A DNA stretch of 7,659 bases, taken from contig CAYGIQ010000129.1 of NCBI GenBank assembly GCA_964349885.1, positions 1 to 7,659 of the forward strand. The letters run 5' to 3'. The position numbers were made by a program, and so were the translations under genes. Within the stretch, counting starts at the first letter, position 1. Every line of letters begins with the position of its first letter. Shown here in pieces: positions 1 to 6,060 of the stretch. This DNA is from UBA1413 sp964349885 (GTDB taxonomy: Bacteria; Bacteroidota; Bacteroidia; Bacteroidales; Prolixibacteraceae). The notes beneath the pieces were generated by a model. The model did no database searches. It was not told the origin of the DNA and worked only from the letters and a program-made list of their open reading frames with translations.

Positions 1-4
1 GAAA

Positions 5-634
5 ATGGCTGGAATTATTGGAAAAAAAATCGGAATGACATCCGTATTCAGTGTTGAGGGGAAGAATATCCCATGCACTGTGATTGAGGCCGGTCCCTGT
101 GTAGTTACACAGATTAAAACCGTTGAGAAAGACGGCTACCATGCGTTGCAACTTGGGTTTGGCGAAAAGCGTGAGAAAAGCGCTACCAAAGCCGAGTTCG
201 GGCACTGCAAGAAAGCTGGAACCACCCCAAAGATTAAAGTGGCAGAGTTTAAAGACACCTTCAAGGAAACCTTTGAGCTGGGCTCTGTAATCACTGTTGG
301 AATTTTTTCTGAAAACGATTATGTTGATGTAGATGGAATTTCAAAGGGTAAAGGTTTTCAGGGGGTTGTAAAACGCCATGGTTTTGCTGGTGTTGGCCAA
401 AGTACGCACGGTCAGCACAACCGTTTGAGGGCTCCCGGGTCTGTGGGTGCTTCGTCTTATCCCTCAAGGGTTTTTAAAGGTATCAGAATGGCCGGTAGAA
501 TGGGTGGCGACAAGCTTACCATCGAAAACCTGTTAGTATTAAAAGTGATTCCAGAACAGAATCTGATCATTCTGAAAGGTTCAGTTCCGGGTCCCAAAGG
601 TTCTATCATCTCAATCAGAAAGCAATGGAGCTAA
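5..634 (+). CDS. rplC: 50S ribosomal protein L3 (uL3)
   Basis: L3 is an early-assembling 50S protein that binds 23S rRNA and sends a long loop towards the peptidyl transferase centre. The 209-residue product matches the E. coli length (209). It opens with MAGIIGKKIGMTSVF, the usual L3 start. The family signature runs from about residue 101 to 124, with the GISKGKGFQG core, and the central loop follows with THGQHNRLRAPGS and RVFKGIRMAGRMGG (about 135-168). The position matching E. coli Gln150, the residue methylated by PrmB, is Ser151 here (segment SVGASSYPS), so that modification cannot occur on this residue. Only 4 bases precede the ATG, so its ribosome binding site cannot be judged. The gene's end overlaps rplD by 10 bases. 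Codons 6-8 contain a run of eight A, but the frame is intact. Confidence 0.98.
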   Translation: MAGIIGKKIGMTSVFSVEGKNIPCTVIEAGPCVVTQIKTVEKDGYHALQLGFGEKREKSATKAEFGHCKKAGTTPKIKVAEFKDTFKETFELGSVITVGIFSENDYVDVDGISKGKGFQGVVKRHGFAGVGQSTHGQHNRLRAPGSVGASSYPSRVFKGIRMAGRMGGDKLTIENLLVLKVIPEQNLIILKGSVPGPKGSIISIRKQWS

Positions 635-1254
635 GTGTATTAAATATCAAAGGAACAGAAACAGGAAGGGTGGTCACACTGAACGACCAGATCTTCGCCA
701 TTGAGCCCAATGATCACGCTATTTACCTCGACGTAAAGCAATATTTGGCCAATCAGCGGCAGGGAACACATAAAAGCAAGGAGCGTGGCGAAATTGCTGG
801 AAGTACCCGCAAGATTAAAAAGCAAAAGGGAACGGGTACTGCCCGTGCTGGAGCAATAACCTCACCTGTTTTTGTAGGTGGTGGTCGTATTTTTGGTCCA
901 CGCCCCCGTAACTACAGCTTTAAACTCAACAAAAAAGTAAAGCTGCTTGCCCGCAAATCGGCCCTCACCTATAAGGCACAAAACAACAACATTTTGGTGG
1001 TAGAGAATTTCAATTTGGAAGCCCCTAAAACCCAAGAGTTGTTGTCGATTGCCAGCAACCTCAAAATATCTGATAAAAAGTCACTTTTCGTTTTACCGGA
1101 AGAAAATAAAAACCTATATTTGTCCTCCAGAAATTTGCAGGGGGTTACGGTTGTAACAGCTTCAGAATTAACGACTTATCAGATTCTCAACGCAAAATTT
1201 GTAGTTGTTTTCGAGGGTTCGGTTGAGAAAATTGAAGAAGTGTTTAAGCTTTAA
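625..1254 (+). CDS. rplD: 50S ribosomal protein L4 (uL4)
   Basis: L4 binds 23S rRNA early in 50S assembly, and its extended loop lines the narrow part of the exit tunnel. The product has 209 residues (E. coli 201). The start MELSVLNIKG and the segment NDHAIYLDVKQYLANQRQGT (29-48) are typical of Bacteroidota L4. The tunnel loop lies at about residues 50-100, with QKGTGTARAG (67-76) and GGGRIFGPRPRNY. Lys68 corresponds to E. coli Lys63, a known macrolide-resistance position, and is wild type. The ATG lies inside the last codons of rplC in another frame, with no SD site, so translation is probably coupled to rplC termination. In E. coli L4 represses its own operon through the S10 leader. That leader would lie outside this window, so nothing here shows whether the mechanism exists in this organism. 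Confidence 0.98.
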   Translation: MELSVLNIKGTETGRVVTLNDQIFAIEPNDHAIYLDVKQYLANQRQGTHKSKERGEIAGSTRKIKKQKGTGTARAGAITSPVFVGGGRIFGPRPRNYSFKLNKKVKLLARKSALTYKAQNNNILVVENFNLEAPKTQELLSIASNLKISDKKSLFVLPEENKNLYLSSRNLQGVTVVTASELTTYQILNAKFVVVFEGSVEKIEEVFKL

Positions 1255-1267
1255 GACCTTTAGTAAG

Positions 1268-1558
1268 ATGAGTATATTAGTTAGACCCATAGTAACCGAA
1301 AAAATGACTGCACAGAGCGAGCGGTACAACCGCTACGGGTTTGTGGTCGATAAGAAGGCTTCGAAATTGCAGATTAAAACTGCCATTGAGTCGCTTTACG
1401 GTGTAACTGTAGATACAGTAAACACCATGATCTATGGTGGCAAGCGGAAATCGCGTTTTACCAAGTCGGGAGTGATTTCCGGAAAAATGAATGCCTATAA
1501 GAAGGCAATTGTTTCGCTTGCTGAAGGAGATAGCATCGATTTTTACAGTAATATTTAA
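1268..1558 (+). CDS. rplW: 50S ribosomal protein L23 (uL23)
   Basis: L23 sits at the exit of the polypeptide tunnel and is the docking site for trigger factor and the signal recognition particle. The product from this ATG is 96 residues, the usual size in this phylum, and starts MSILVRPIVTEKM. Glu11 aligns with E. coli Glu18, the trigger-factor contact, in the conserved V-T/S-E-K motif. The conserved VNTMIYGGKRKSRF (about 52-65) and the end DSIDFYSNI are present. The frame is open further upstream to an ATG at 1205, which would add 21 residues, but that extension overlaps the end of rplD and has no family counterpart, so I chose the ATG at 1268. It follows rplD by 13 bases and has no clear SD site. 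Confidence 0.97.
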   Translation: MSILVRPIVTEKMTAQSERYNRYGFVVDKKASKLQIKTAIESLYGVTVDTVNTMIYGGKRKSRFTKSGVISGKMNAYKKAIVSLAEGDSIDFYSNI

Positions 1559-1567
1559 TAATAAACA

Positions 1568-2392
1568 ATGGCAGTAAGAAAATTTAATCCAGTAACACCG
1601 GGTCAGAGGCACAAAGTTATCAGTGCTTTTGATGCCATTACTGCTTCTACGCCTGAGAAATCATTGTTAGAGCCCCTGCGGAGAACTGGTGGTCGCAACA
1701 ACCAGGGCCGCATGACAATGAGGTATATAGGTGGGGGACACAAGCGGAAATATCGTATTATTGATTTTAAACGAACCAAGGACAACGTTTCTGCGACTGT
1801 CGATTCCATTCAGTACGATCCCAACCGTACTGCCAACATTGCACTGCTTGTATACGAAGACAGTGAAAAACGCTACATATTGGCCCCCAACGGTTTGAAG
1901 GTTGGTCAAACAGTAGTTAGTGGCAGCGGTATCGATCCTGAAATTGGAAACACCTTACCCCTTTCAGATATACCACTTGGCACCCTTGTTCACAACATTG
2001 AGCTTAGACCCGGACAAGGGGGTGTTATGGCACGTAGTGCAGGAACTTATGCTCAGTTGACCTCACGGGAAGGCAAGTATGCTACTCTAAAACTTCCTTC
2101 CGGCGAAATCCGAATGGTACTTGTGACCTGCCGAGCAACGGTAGGTATTGTTGGAAACTCCGATCACATCCTCGAGAAATCGGGCAAAGCAGGCCGCAAC
2201 CGTTGGCTTGGTCGTCGTCCGCGTACCCGTGGTGTAGCTATGAACCCGGTCGATCACCCAATGGGTGGTGGTGAAGGTCGTGCTTCAGGAGGACATCCTC
2301 GTTCACGCAAAGGTTTGTTGGCCAAAGGCTTCAAAACCCGCTCGCGGAAGAAAGCATCCAGCAAGTATATCTTAGAACGCAGGAAGAAATAA
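1568..2392 (+). CDS. rplB: 50S ribosomal protein L2 (uL2)
   Basis: L2 is one of the most conserved ribosomal proteins. It is needed for subunit association, tRNA binding and peptidyl transfer, and lies close to the peptidyl transferase centre. The product has 274 residues (E. coli 273). Landmarks in order are GGRNNQGRMTMRYIGGGHK (41-59), YDPNRTANIALL (83-94), YILAPNGLK, the ARSAGTYAQL block (155-164), and NPVDHPMGGGEGRASGGHP (226-244). His230 equals E. coli His229 in mature numbering, the histidine linked to peptidyl transferase activity, and is kept. The second histidine of the usual DHPHGGG is Met232, as I recall is common in Bacteroidota. The basic tail ends KYILERRKK. The gene follows rplW after 9 bases with an A-rich leader and no SD site. 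Confidence 0.99.
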   Translation: MAVRKFNPVTPGQRHKVISAFDAITASTPEKSLLEPLRRTGGRNNQGRMTMRYIGGGHKRKYRIIDFKRTKDNVSATVDSIQYDPNRTANIALLVYEDSEKRYILAPNGLKVGQTVVSGSGIDPEIGNTLPLSDIPLGTLVHNIELRPGQGGVMARSAGTYAQLTSREGKYATLKLPSGEIRMVLVTCRATVGIVGNSDHILEKSGKAGRNRWLGRRPRTRGVAMNPVDHPMGGGEGRASGGHPRSRKGLLAKGFKTRSRKKASSKYILERRKK

Positions 2393-2407
2393 TAAAAAGT
2401 AGTTAGT

Positions 2408-2674
2408 ATGAGTCCTTCGTTAAAAAAAGGCCCTTTCATTGCTTATAAGTTGGAAGCCAAGGTTCTGGCGATGAATGAAGCCGGCAAAAAGTCGGTCATC
2501 AAAACCTGGTCTAGGGCATCAGTTATTTCACCTGATTTTGTAGGGCACACCATTGCGGTGCACAACGGAAATAAGTTTATTCCGGTGTACGTTACCGAAA
2601 ATATGGTTGGGCATCGTTTAGGCGAATTTGCACCTACCCGTACATACAGGGGACATGCCGGTAACCGCAAATAG
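2408..2674 (+). CDS. rpsS: 30S ribosomal protein S19 (uS19)
   Basis: S19 lies in the head of the 30S subunit, binds 16S rRNA with S13, and contributes to bridges with the 50S central protuberance near the A site. The product has 88 residues (E. coli 92). It starts MSPSLKKGPF, the conserved S19 opening, and carries the family signature at about residues 52-74, including HNGNKFIPV and VGHRLGEF, followed by APTRTYRGHAG. It follows rplB by 15 bases. The only purine-rich run upstream, AGGAAG in the last codons of rplB, is more than 20 bases from the ATG, too far to act as a normal SD site. A run of seven A covers the conserved Lys-Lys codons near the start, with no sign of a frame break. Confidence 0.98.
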   Translation: MSPSLKKGPFIAYKLEAKVLAMNEAGKKSVIKTWSRASVISPDFVGHTIAVHNGNKFIPVYVTENMVGHRLGEFAPTRTYRGHAGNRK

Positions 2675-2704
2675 GCATATTTGAAACGCTAAAAATTAAG
2701 TACA

Positions 2705-3124
2705 ATGGGTGCCAGAAAAAGATTAGCAGCTGAAATACGCAAAGAAGAAAAGAAACAACAATATTTTGCTGTTTTACGTAATTGCCCCACTTCCCCTCGA
2801 AAAATGCGGCTTGTTGCCGACTTGATTCGGGGAATGGAAGTTAACCGCGCACTGGATGTTTTGAAATTTTCATCCAAAGAGGCTTCACAACGTGTTGAAA
2901 AACTCCTTATGTCGGCCATTGCCAACTGGCAAACCAAAAACGAAGGAGTTCGCATTGAAGAGAATACCCTCTATGTAAGCCGGATTATGGTAGATTCCGG
3001 ACGTATGCTGAAGCGCCTTAGGCCCGCACCACAAGGTCGTGCCCACCGCATCAGGAAACGTTCGAACCACGTTACCATATTTGTAGATAAGAAGAGTGAA
3101 GCAGTTGTAGAAAACCTTAACTAA
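2705..3124 (+). CDS. rplV: 50S ribosomal protein L22 (uL22)
   Basis: L22 contacts all domains of 23S rRNA, and its long beta hairpin forms the exit-tunnel constriction together with L4. The product has 139 residues against 110 in E. coli. The extra length is mainly a basic N-terminal extension, about residues 1-25, starting MGARKRLAAEIRKEEKKQQYF and ahead of the core that begins at PTSPRKMRLVADLIRG (28-43), plus a short acidic tail after residue 127. I recall similar N-terminal extensions in Bacteroidota L22. The tunnel hairpin is at about 92-127, with MLKRLRPAPQGRAHRIRKRS (101-120). No internal start would give a shorter product with a better fit. The 30-base gap before this gene is the longest in the window; it is AT-rich and shows no hairpin or promoter I can support. 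Confidence 0.98.
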   Translation: MGARKRLAAEIRKEEKKQQYFAVLRNCPTSPRKMRLVADLIRGMEVNRALDVLKFSSKEASQRVEKLLMSAIANWQTKNEGVRIEENTLYVSRIMVDSGRMLKRLRPAPQGRAHRIRKRSNHVTIFVDKKSEAVVENLN

Positions 3125-3130
3125 TAGTAA

Positions 3131-3856
3131 ATGGGACAAAAAGTAAATCCGATTTCAAATCGTCTGGGTTACATCAAAGGATGGGACTCTAACTGGTTTG
3201 GTGGTGATAACTATGGCGATAAGCTTGTCGAGGATTTCAAAATTCGTGAATACCTCAACGAGCGTCTTGCCAAAGCAAGCATCTCGAAGATCATTATTGA
3301 GCGTACCTTAAAGCTTGTAACGATCACCGTCCACACCTCACGTCCTGGTATTATTATTGGCAAAGGCGGACAGGAAGTTGACAAACTCAAAGAAGAACTC
3401 AAGAAGGTCACCAACAAGGAGATTCAAATCAATATTTTTGAAATCAAAAGACCTGAACTGGATGCACACATTGTGGCCAGCAACATAGCGCGTCAGATTG
3501 AAGGTAAAATTGCCTACCGACGTGCTGTCAAGATGGCTATCGCATCGACTATGCGTATGGGTGCCGAGGGTATTAAGGTGCAGGTTTCCGGTCGATTGAA
3601 TGGTGCCGAGATGGCCCGTTCTGAGATGTATAAGGATGGCCGAACTCCCCTGCATACCCTTCGTGCTGATATCGACTATGCATTGGCGGAAGCCCTTACC
3701 AAAACCGGTCTGATCGGTGTAAAGGTCTGGATTTGCAAAGGCATGGTATACGGAAACCGCGATCTTTCTCCCAACGTTGGCAGCAGTGCCAAGCAACCGC
3801 GCAGCAATGCAGGTGCACCTCCGAGGGGTAATGCCGGTCGAAAGAGAAAAAAATAG
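3131..3856 (+). CDS. rpsC: 30S ribosomal protein S3 (uS3)
   Basis: S3 is on the solvent side of the 30S head at the mRNA entry channel, and with S4 and S5 it contributes to mRNA unwinding. The product has 241 residues (E. coli 233). The N-terminal part starts MGQKVNPISNRLG. A KH RNA-binding domain follows, with the GXXG loop as GKGG at 77-80 within RPGIIIGKGGQEVDKL. The C-terminal S3 domain has AYRRAVKMAI, where Arg130, Arg131 and Lys134 match the E. coli residues implicated in helicase activity, then VSGRLNGAEMAR and RTPLHTLRADIDY (171-183). The last 30 or so residues are a low-complexity tail rich in Gly, Ala, Asn, Arg and Lys with a loose SNAG/GNAG echo, ending GRKRKK. The gene follows rplV by 6 bases with no SD site. 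Confidence 0.98.
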   Translation: MGQKVNPISNRLGYIKGWDSNWFGGDNYGDKLVEDFKIREYLNERLAKASISKIIIERTLKLVTITVHTSRPGIIIGKGGQEVDKLKEELKKVTNKEIQINIFEIKRPELDAHIVASNIARQIEGKIAYRRAVKMAIASTMRMGAEGIKVQVSGRLNGAEMARSEMYKDGRTPLHTLRADIDYALAEALTKTGLIGVKVWICKGMVYGNRDLSPNVGSSAKQPRSNAGAPPRGNAGRKRKK

Positions 3857-3883
3857 AGGTTTAACTCGCTAGAAAAATAAGAG

Positions 3884-4303
3884 ATGTTACAGCCGAAAAG
3901 AGTAAAATTCAGAAGAGTCCAGAAAGGTCGCATGAAGGGTAACGCCCAACGCGGAAACCAGCTGGCTTTTGGCTCATTTGGAATCAAAGCGTTGGAAGAG
4001 ACCTGGATCACCGGTCGTCAAATTGAATCTGCTAGGGTAGCTGTTACCCGTTTCATGCAGCGTCAAGGACAGATTTGGATCCGTATATTTCCCGATAAAC
4101 CTATTACCAAAAAACCCGCCGAAGTTCGAATGGGTAAAGGTAAAGGTGCCCCCGAAGCTTTTGTAGCTCCGGTAACCCCGGGTCGCATTCTCATCGAAGC
4201 CGATGGAGTGCCCTACGAAACAGCCAAAGAGGCCTTGCGTTTGGCAGCACAGAAACTGCCTATTACCACCAAGTTCGTCGTAAGACGTGATTATGTCGAA
4301 TAA
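3884..4303 (+). CDS. rplP: 50S ribosomal protein L16 (uL16)
   Basis: L16 is a late-assembling 50S protein that helps position the A-site tRNA near the peptidyl transferase centre. The product has 139 residues (E. coli 136). It begins MLQPKRVKFRRVQKGRMKG and continues with FGSFGIKAL (29-37), IWIRIFPDKPITKKP (64-78), VRMGKGKG (81-88) and VTPGRILIEADGVP. Arg82 aligns with E. coli Arg81, the arginine hydroxylated by YcfD/RoxA in gammaproteobacteria; whether it is modified here cannot be told. The 27-base gap after rpsC shows no terminator-like hairpin. The only purine cluster before the ATG, AAGAG, directly abuts it and is too close for a normal SD site. Confidence 0.98.
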   Translation: MLQPKRVKFRRVQKGRMKGNAQRGNQLAFGSFGIKALEETWITGRQIESARVAVTRFMQRQGQIWIRIFPDKPITKKPAEVRMGKGKGAPEAFVAPVTPGRILIEADGVPYETAKEALRLAAQKLPITTKFVVRRDYVE

Positions 4304-4318
4304 CTAAAGATTTGATTG

Positions 4319-4522
4319 ATGAAAACGTCCGAAATAAAAGAACTGACGAATAAGGAAATTGCAGAAAGGTTACAAACTGAGCAGGAAAACCTGGTTCGTC
4401 TAAGACTGAACCACAGTGTTTCGCCGCTGGATAATCCATTGAAAATTAAGGTGTCCCGTCGCAATATTGCCAGGTTGCAAACAATGCTTAGGACCCGGGA
4501 GTTAAACGAAACTAAAGCGTAA
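4319..4522 (+). CDS. rpmC: 50S ribosomal protein L29 (uL29)
   Basis: L29 is a small two-helix protein next to L23 at the tunnel exit, where nascent-chain factors dock. The ATG at 4319 gives 67 residues (E. coli 63), starting MKTSEIKELTNKEIAERL. The two predicted helices are about residues 7-33 and 40-62, joined by NHSVSPLDNP (31-40), which resembles the Bacteroidota form of this turn. The second helix contains the conserved IKVSRRNIARLQTMLRTRE region. An in-frame TTG at 4316 would add one Met, but the ATG directly after it is the expected start. The gene is 15 bases after rplP and 7 bases before rpsQ, and has no SD site. Confidence 0.96.
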   Translation: MKTSEIKELTNKEIAERLQTEQENLVRLRLNHSVSPLDNPLKIKVSRRNIARLQTMLRTRELNETKA

Positions 4523-4529
4523 TTCAGCG

Positions 4530-4796
4530 ATGGAAGAGAATAGTGTAAGAAGTCTGAGAAAAGAGCGTATCGGTGTAGTCGTAAGCAACAAGATGGACAA
4601 AACCATCGTTGTGGCCGAACGGCGTAAAGTAAAACACACTGTATACGGAAAGTTTTTGAATAAAACTACCAAGTTTTATGCCCACGATGAAACCAACACC
4701 TGTAGCATCGGCGACACCGTAAAGATTATGGAAACCCGCCCGTTGAGCAAAAAGAAGTGTTGGAGATTGGTTGAAATAATTGAAAAGGCTAAGTAA
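4530..4796 (+). CDS. rpsQ: 30S ribosomal protein S17 (uS17)
   Basis: S17 is an OB-fold protein that binds 16S rRNA early and stabilises the 5' and central domains of the 30S subunit. The product has 88 residues (E. coli 84). It contains RIGVVVSNKMDKTIVVAERR (13-32), a core typical of S17, HTVYGKFLNKTTKFYAHDE, and the family signature GDTVKIMETRPLSKKK (61-76). The N-terminal MEENSVRSLRKE resembles the short charged lead seen in related proteins. In E. coli this gene closes the S10 operon. Here its stop codon is separated from the rplN start by only 2 bases, so there is no room for a terminator or promoter at that boundary. Confidence 0.98.
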   Translation: MEENSVRSLRKERIGVVVSNKMDKTIVVAERRKVKHTVYGKFLNKTTKFYAHDETNTCSIGDTVKIMETRPLSKKKCWRLVEIIEKAK

Positions 4797-4798
4797 TC

Positions 4799-5164
4799 AT
4801 GATACAACAGGAAACAAGATGTCAGGTAGCTGACAACAGCGGAGCCAAAGAAGTATTGTGTATCCGTGTGCTTGGCGGAACCCGCAAGCGTTACGCCCGT
4901 ATTGGCGACACCATTGTGGTTTCTGTTAAGAGTGCCATCCCTGGCAGCGATGTCAAAAAGGGAACTGTTTCGAAAGCTATTGTTGTTCGTATTAAAAAGG
5001 AGACCCGCCGGCAGGATGGATCCTATATACGTTTTGACGACAATGCAGTTGTTCTGCTGAACAACTCGGGCGAAATGCGCGGAACCCGTATTTTCGGTCC
5101 GGTTGCCCGCGAGCTTCGCGATCAGAATATGAAAATCATTTCATTGGCACCCGAAGTACTTTAA
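4799..5164 (+). CDS. rplN: 50S ribosomal protein L14 (uL14)
   Basis: L14 binds 23S rRNA on the subunit interface, forms an intersubunit bridge with 16S rRNA, and is the docking site of the silencing factor RsfS in other bacteria. The product has 121 residues (E. coli 123) and is highly conserved. It starts MIQQETRCQVADNSGAKE, continues with VLGGTRKRYARIGDTIVVSV, carries the L14 signature at about 62-83 around KKETRRQDGSYIRFDDNA, and ends with GTRIFGPVARELRDQNMKI and SLAPEVL. In E. coli it is the first gene of the spc operon and has its own promoter. Here the ATG is 2 bases after the rpsQ stop, and only a weak AAGG is seen upstream, inside rpsQ. Confidence 0.99.
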   Translation: MIQQETRCQVADNSGAKEVLCIRVLGGTRKRYARIGDTIVVSVKSAIPGSDVKKGTVSKAIVVRIKKETRRQDGSYIRFDDNAVVLLNNSGEMRGTRIFGPVARELRDQNMKIISLAPEVL

Positions 5165-5176
5165 TAGATCCATACG

Positions 5177-5500
5177 ATGCAAAAGAAGTTACATATCAAA
5201 AAAGGTGACACCGTACAGGTGATTGCTGGCGACGACAACGGCAAAAAAGGCCGGGTGCTCGAAGTTATCCGCAAAACCGACCGTGCCATAGTGGAGGGTG
5301 TTAATATCATAAAAAAACACACCAAACCCAATACTGAGTATCCTCAGGGAGGGATTGTTGAAAAGGAAGCACCCATCCATATTTCAAATCTAATGGTAGT
5401 CGATCCCAAAACGGGCGAATCTACCAGGATAGGCCGGCGGTTGAATGAGAGTGGAAAATTAGTTCGTTATTCCAAAAAATCTGGAGAGGAGATCAAGTAA
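5177..5500 (+). CDS. rplX: 50S ribosomal protein L24 (uL24)
   Basis: L24 starts 50S assembly by binding the 5' end of 23S rRNA and later sits near the tunnel exit. The product has 107 residues (E. coli 104). The N-terminal KOW motif is at about residues 6-33, with HIKKGDTVQVIAGDDNGKKG (6-25) and RVLEVIRK. Next come VEGVNIIKKHTKPN (39-52) and the conserved GGIVEKEAPIHISNLMVVDP (58-77). The C-terminal end, SKKSGEEIK, is written with codons that place GGAGAGGAG 9-17 bases before the rplE start. The stop codon shares its last base with the rplE ATG (TAATG). A run of seven A covers the Lys46-Lys47 codons without breaking the frame. Confidence 0.98.
   Translation: MQKKLHIKKGDTVQVIAGDDNGKKGRVLEVIRKTDRAIVEGVNIIKKHTKPNTEYPQGGIVEKEAPIHISNLMVVDPKTGESTRIGRRLNESGKLVRYSKKSGEEIK
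5486..5491 (+). promoter_or_regulatory. SD-like GAGGAG before rplE
   Basis: GAGGAG lies inside the last codons of rplX (the Glu-Glu pair) and ends 8 bases before the rplE ATG, a workable spacing. With the preceding bases the purine run reads GGAGAGGAG. It may help ribosomes reinitiate at rplE. It may equally be a by-product of two GAG glutamate codons, since most genes in this window lack any SD site. Confidence 0.4.
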
Positions 5501-6057
5501 TGGCTTACATACCAACCCTTAAGACGAAATATAAGGAAGAGATTGTACCTGCCCTGACCAAGGCGTTTGATTACAAAACGGTTATGGAGGTACCCCGAAT
5601 CGAAAAGATTGTCCTCAACCAGGGCGTTGGATCTTCCATCGCCGACAAAAAGATTATTGAGGTAGCGACCGAGGAGATGACAATGATAGCTGGTCAGAAG
5701 TCTGTTCAGACCAAATCAAAAAAGGATATCTCCAATTTTAAACTGAGAAAGAAAATGCCAATCGGCGTGCGCGTTACATTGCGTCGCGACCGGATGTATG
5801 AATTCCTCGACAGGCTCATTTCCGTAGCACTGCCACGTATCCGCGACTTCCGCGGGGTGGAGGGTAAAATGGATGGCAGGGGGAACTATACCCTGGGTAT
5901 TCCCGAACAGATTATTTTTCCCGAAATCAACATCGACAAGGTGAACAAGATCAACGGGATGAACATCACGTTTGTTACTACAGCCAATACCGATGAAGAG
6001 GGTTTTGCCCTGCTGAAAGAAATTGGTATTCCATTCAAAAACGTTAAAAAGAACTAG
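5500..6057 (+). CDS. rplE: 50S ribosomal protein L5 (uL5)
   Basis: L5 binds 5S rRNA with L18, forms part of the central protuberance and contacts the P-site tRNA and S13. The product has 185 residues (E. coli 179). It opens MAYIPTLKTKYKEEIVPAL, has VPRIEKIVLNQGVG (31-44), the L5 signature region around IAGQKSVQTKSKKDISNFKL (63-82), the MPIGVRVTLRRDRMYEFLDR stretch (86-105), and DFRGVEGKMDGRGNYTLGI (116-134). It overlaps rplX by one base (TAATG), which suggests coupled translation. In E. coli, S8 represses the spc operon at a site overlapping the rplE start. Here there is no intergenic space for such an element, and I did not find a clear S8-type hairpin by eye. Confidence 0.98.
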   Translation: MAYIPTLKTKYKEEIVPALTKAFDYKTVMEVPRIEKIVLNQGVGSSIADKKIIEVATEEMTMIAGQKSVQTKSKKDISNFKLRKKMPIGVRVTLRRDRMYEFLDRLISVALPRIRDFRGVEGKMDGRGNYTLGIPEQIIFPEINIDKVNKINGMNITFVTTANTDEEGFALLKEIGIPFKNVKKN

Positions 6058-6060
6058 GCT

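Noticed and set aside
22..29. Run of eight A in rplC (with seven-A runs in rpsS, rpsC and rplX) as possible programmed slippage sites
   Set aside because: All encode conserved lysines at the right position, the zero frame continues to a full-length protein in each case, and no alternative frame product is plausible.
1205..1267. In-frame upstream ATG that would extend L23 by 21 residues
   Set aside because: The extension overlaps the end of rplD, has no counterpart in the family, and the ATG at 1268 gives the standard L23 start.
2675..2704. Possible promoter or terminator in the longest gap, before rplV
   Set aside because: CATATTTG resembles a Bacteroidota -7 box with a mismatch, but there is no TTTG at the proper distance upstream and no hairpin with a T run.
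3338..3796. Minus-strand open frame of 152 codons opposite rpsC
   Set aside because: It lies wholly opposite a conserved gene, has no recognisable domain or start signal, and is a shadow of rpsC codon use.
3857..3883. Possible terminator between rpsC and rplP
   Set aside because: The 27 bases are AT-rich with no inverted repeat.
3676..4011. Minus-strand open frame spanning the rpsC-rplP junction
   Set aside because: It is mostly opposite coding sequence, its composition is what reversed basic-protein codons give, and no family is recognised.
4316..4318. TTG directly before the rpmC ATG as a possible start
   Set aside because: It adds one residue only, and the ATG at 4319 gives the expected L29 N-terminus.
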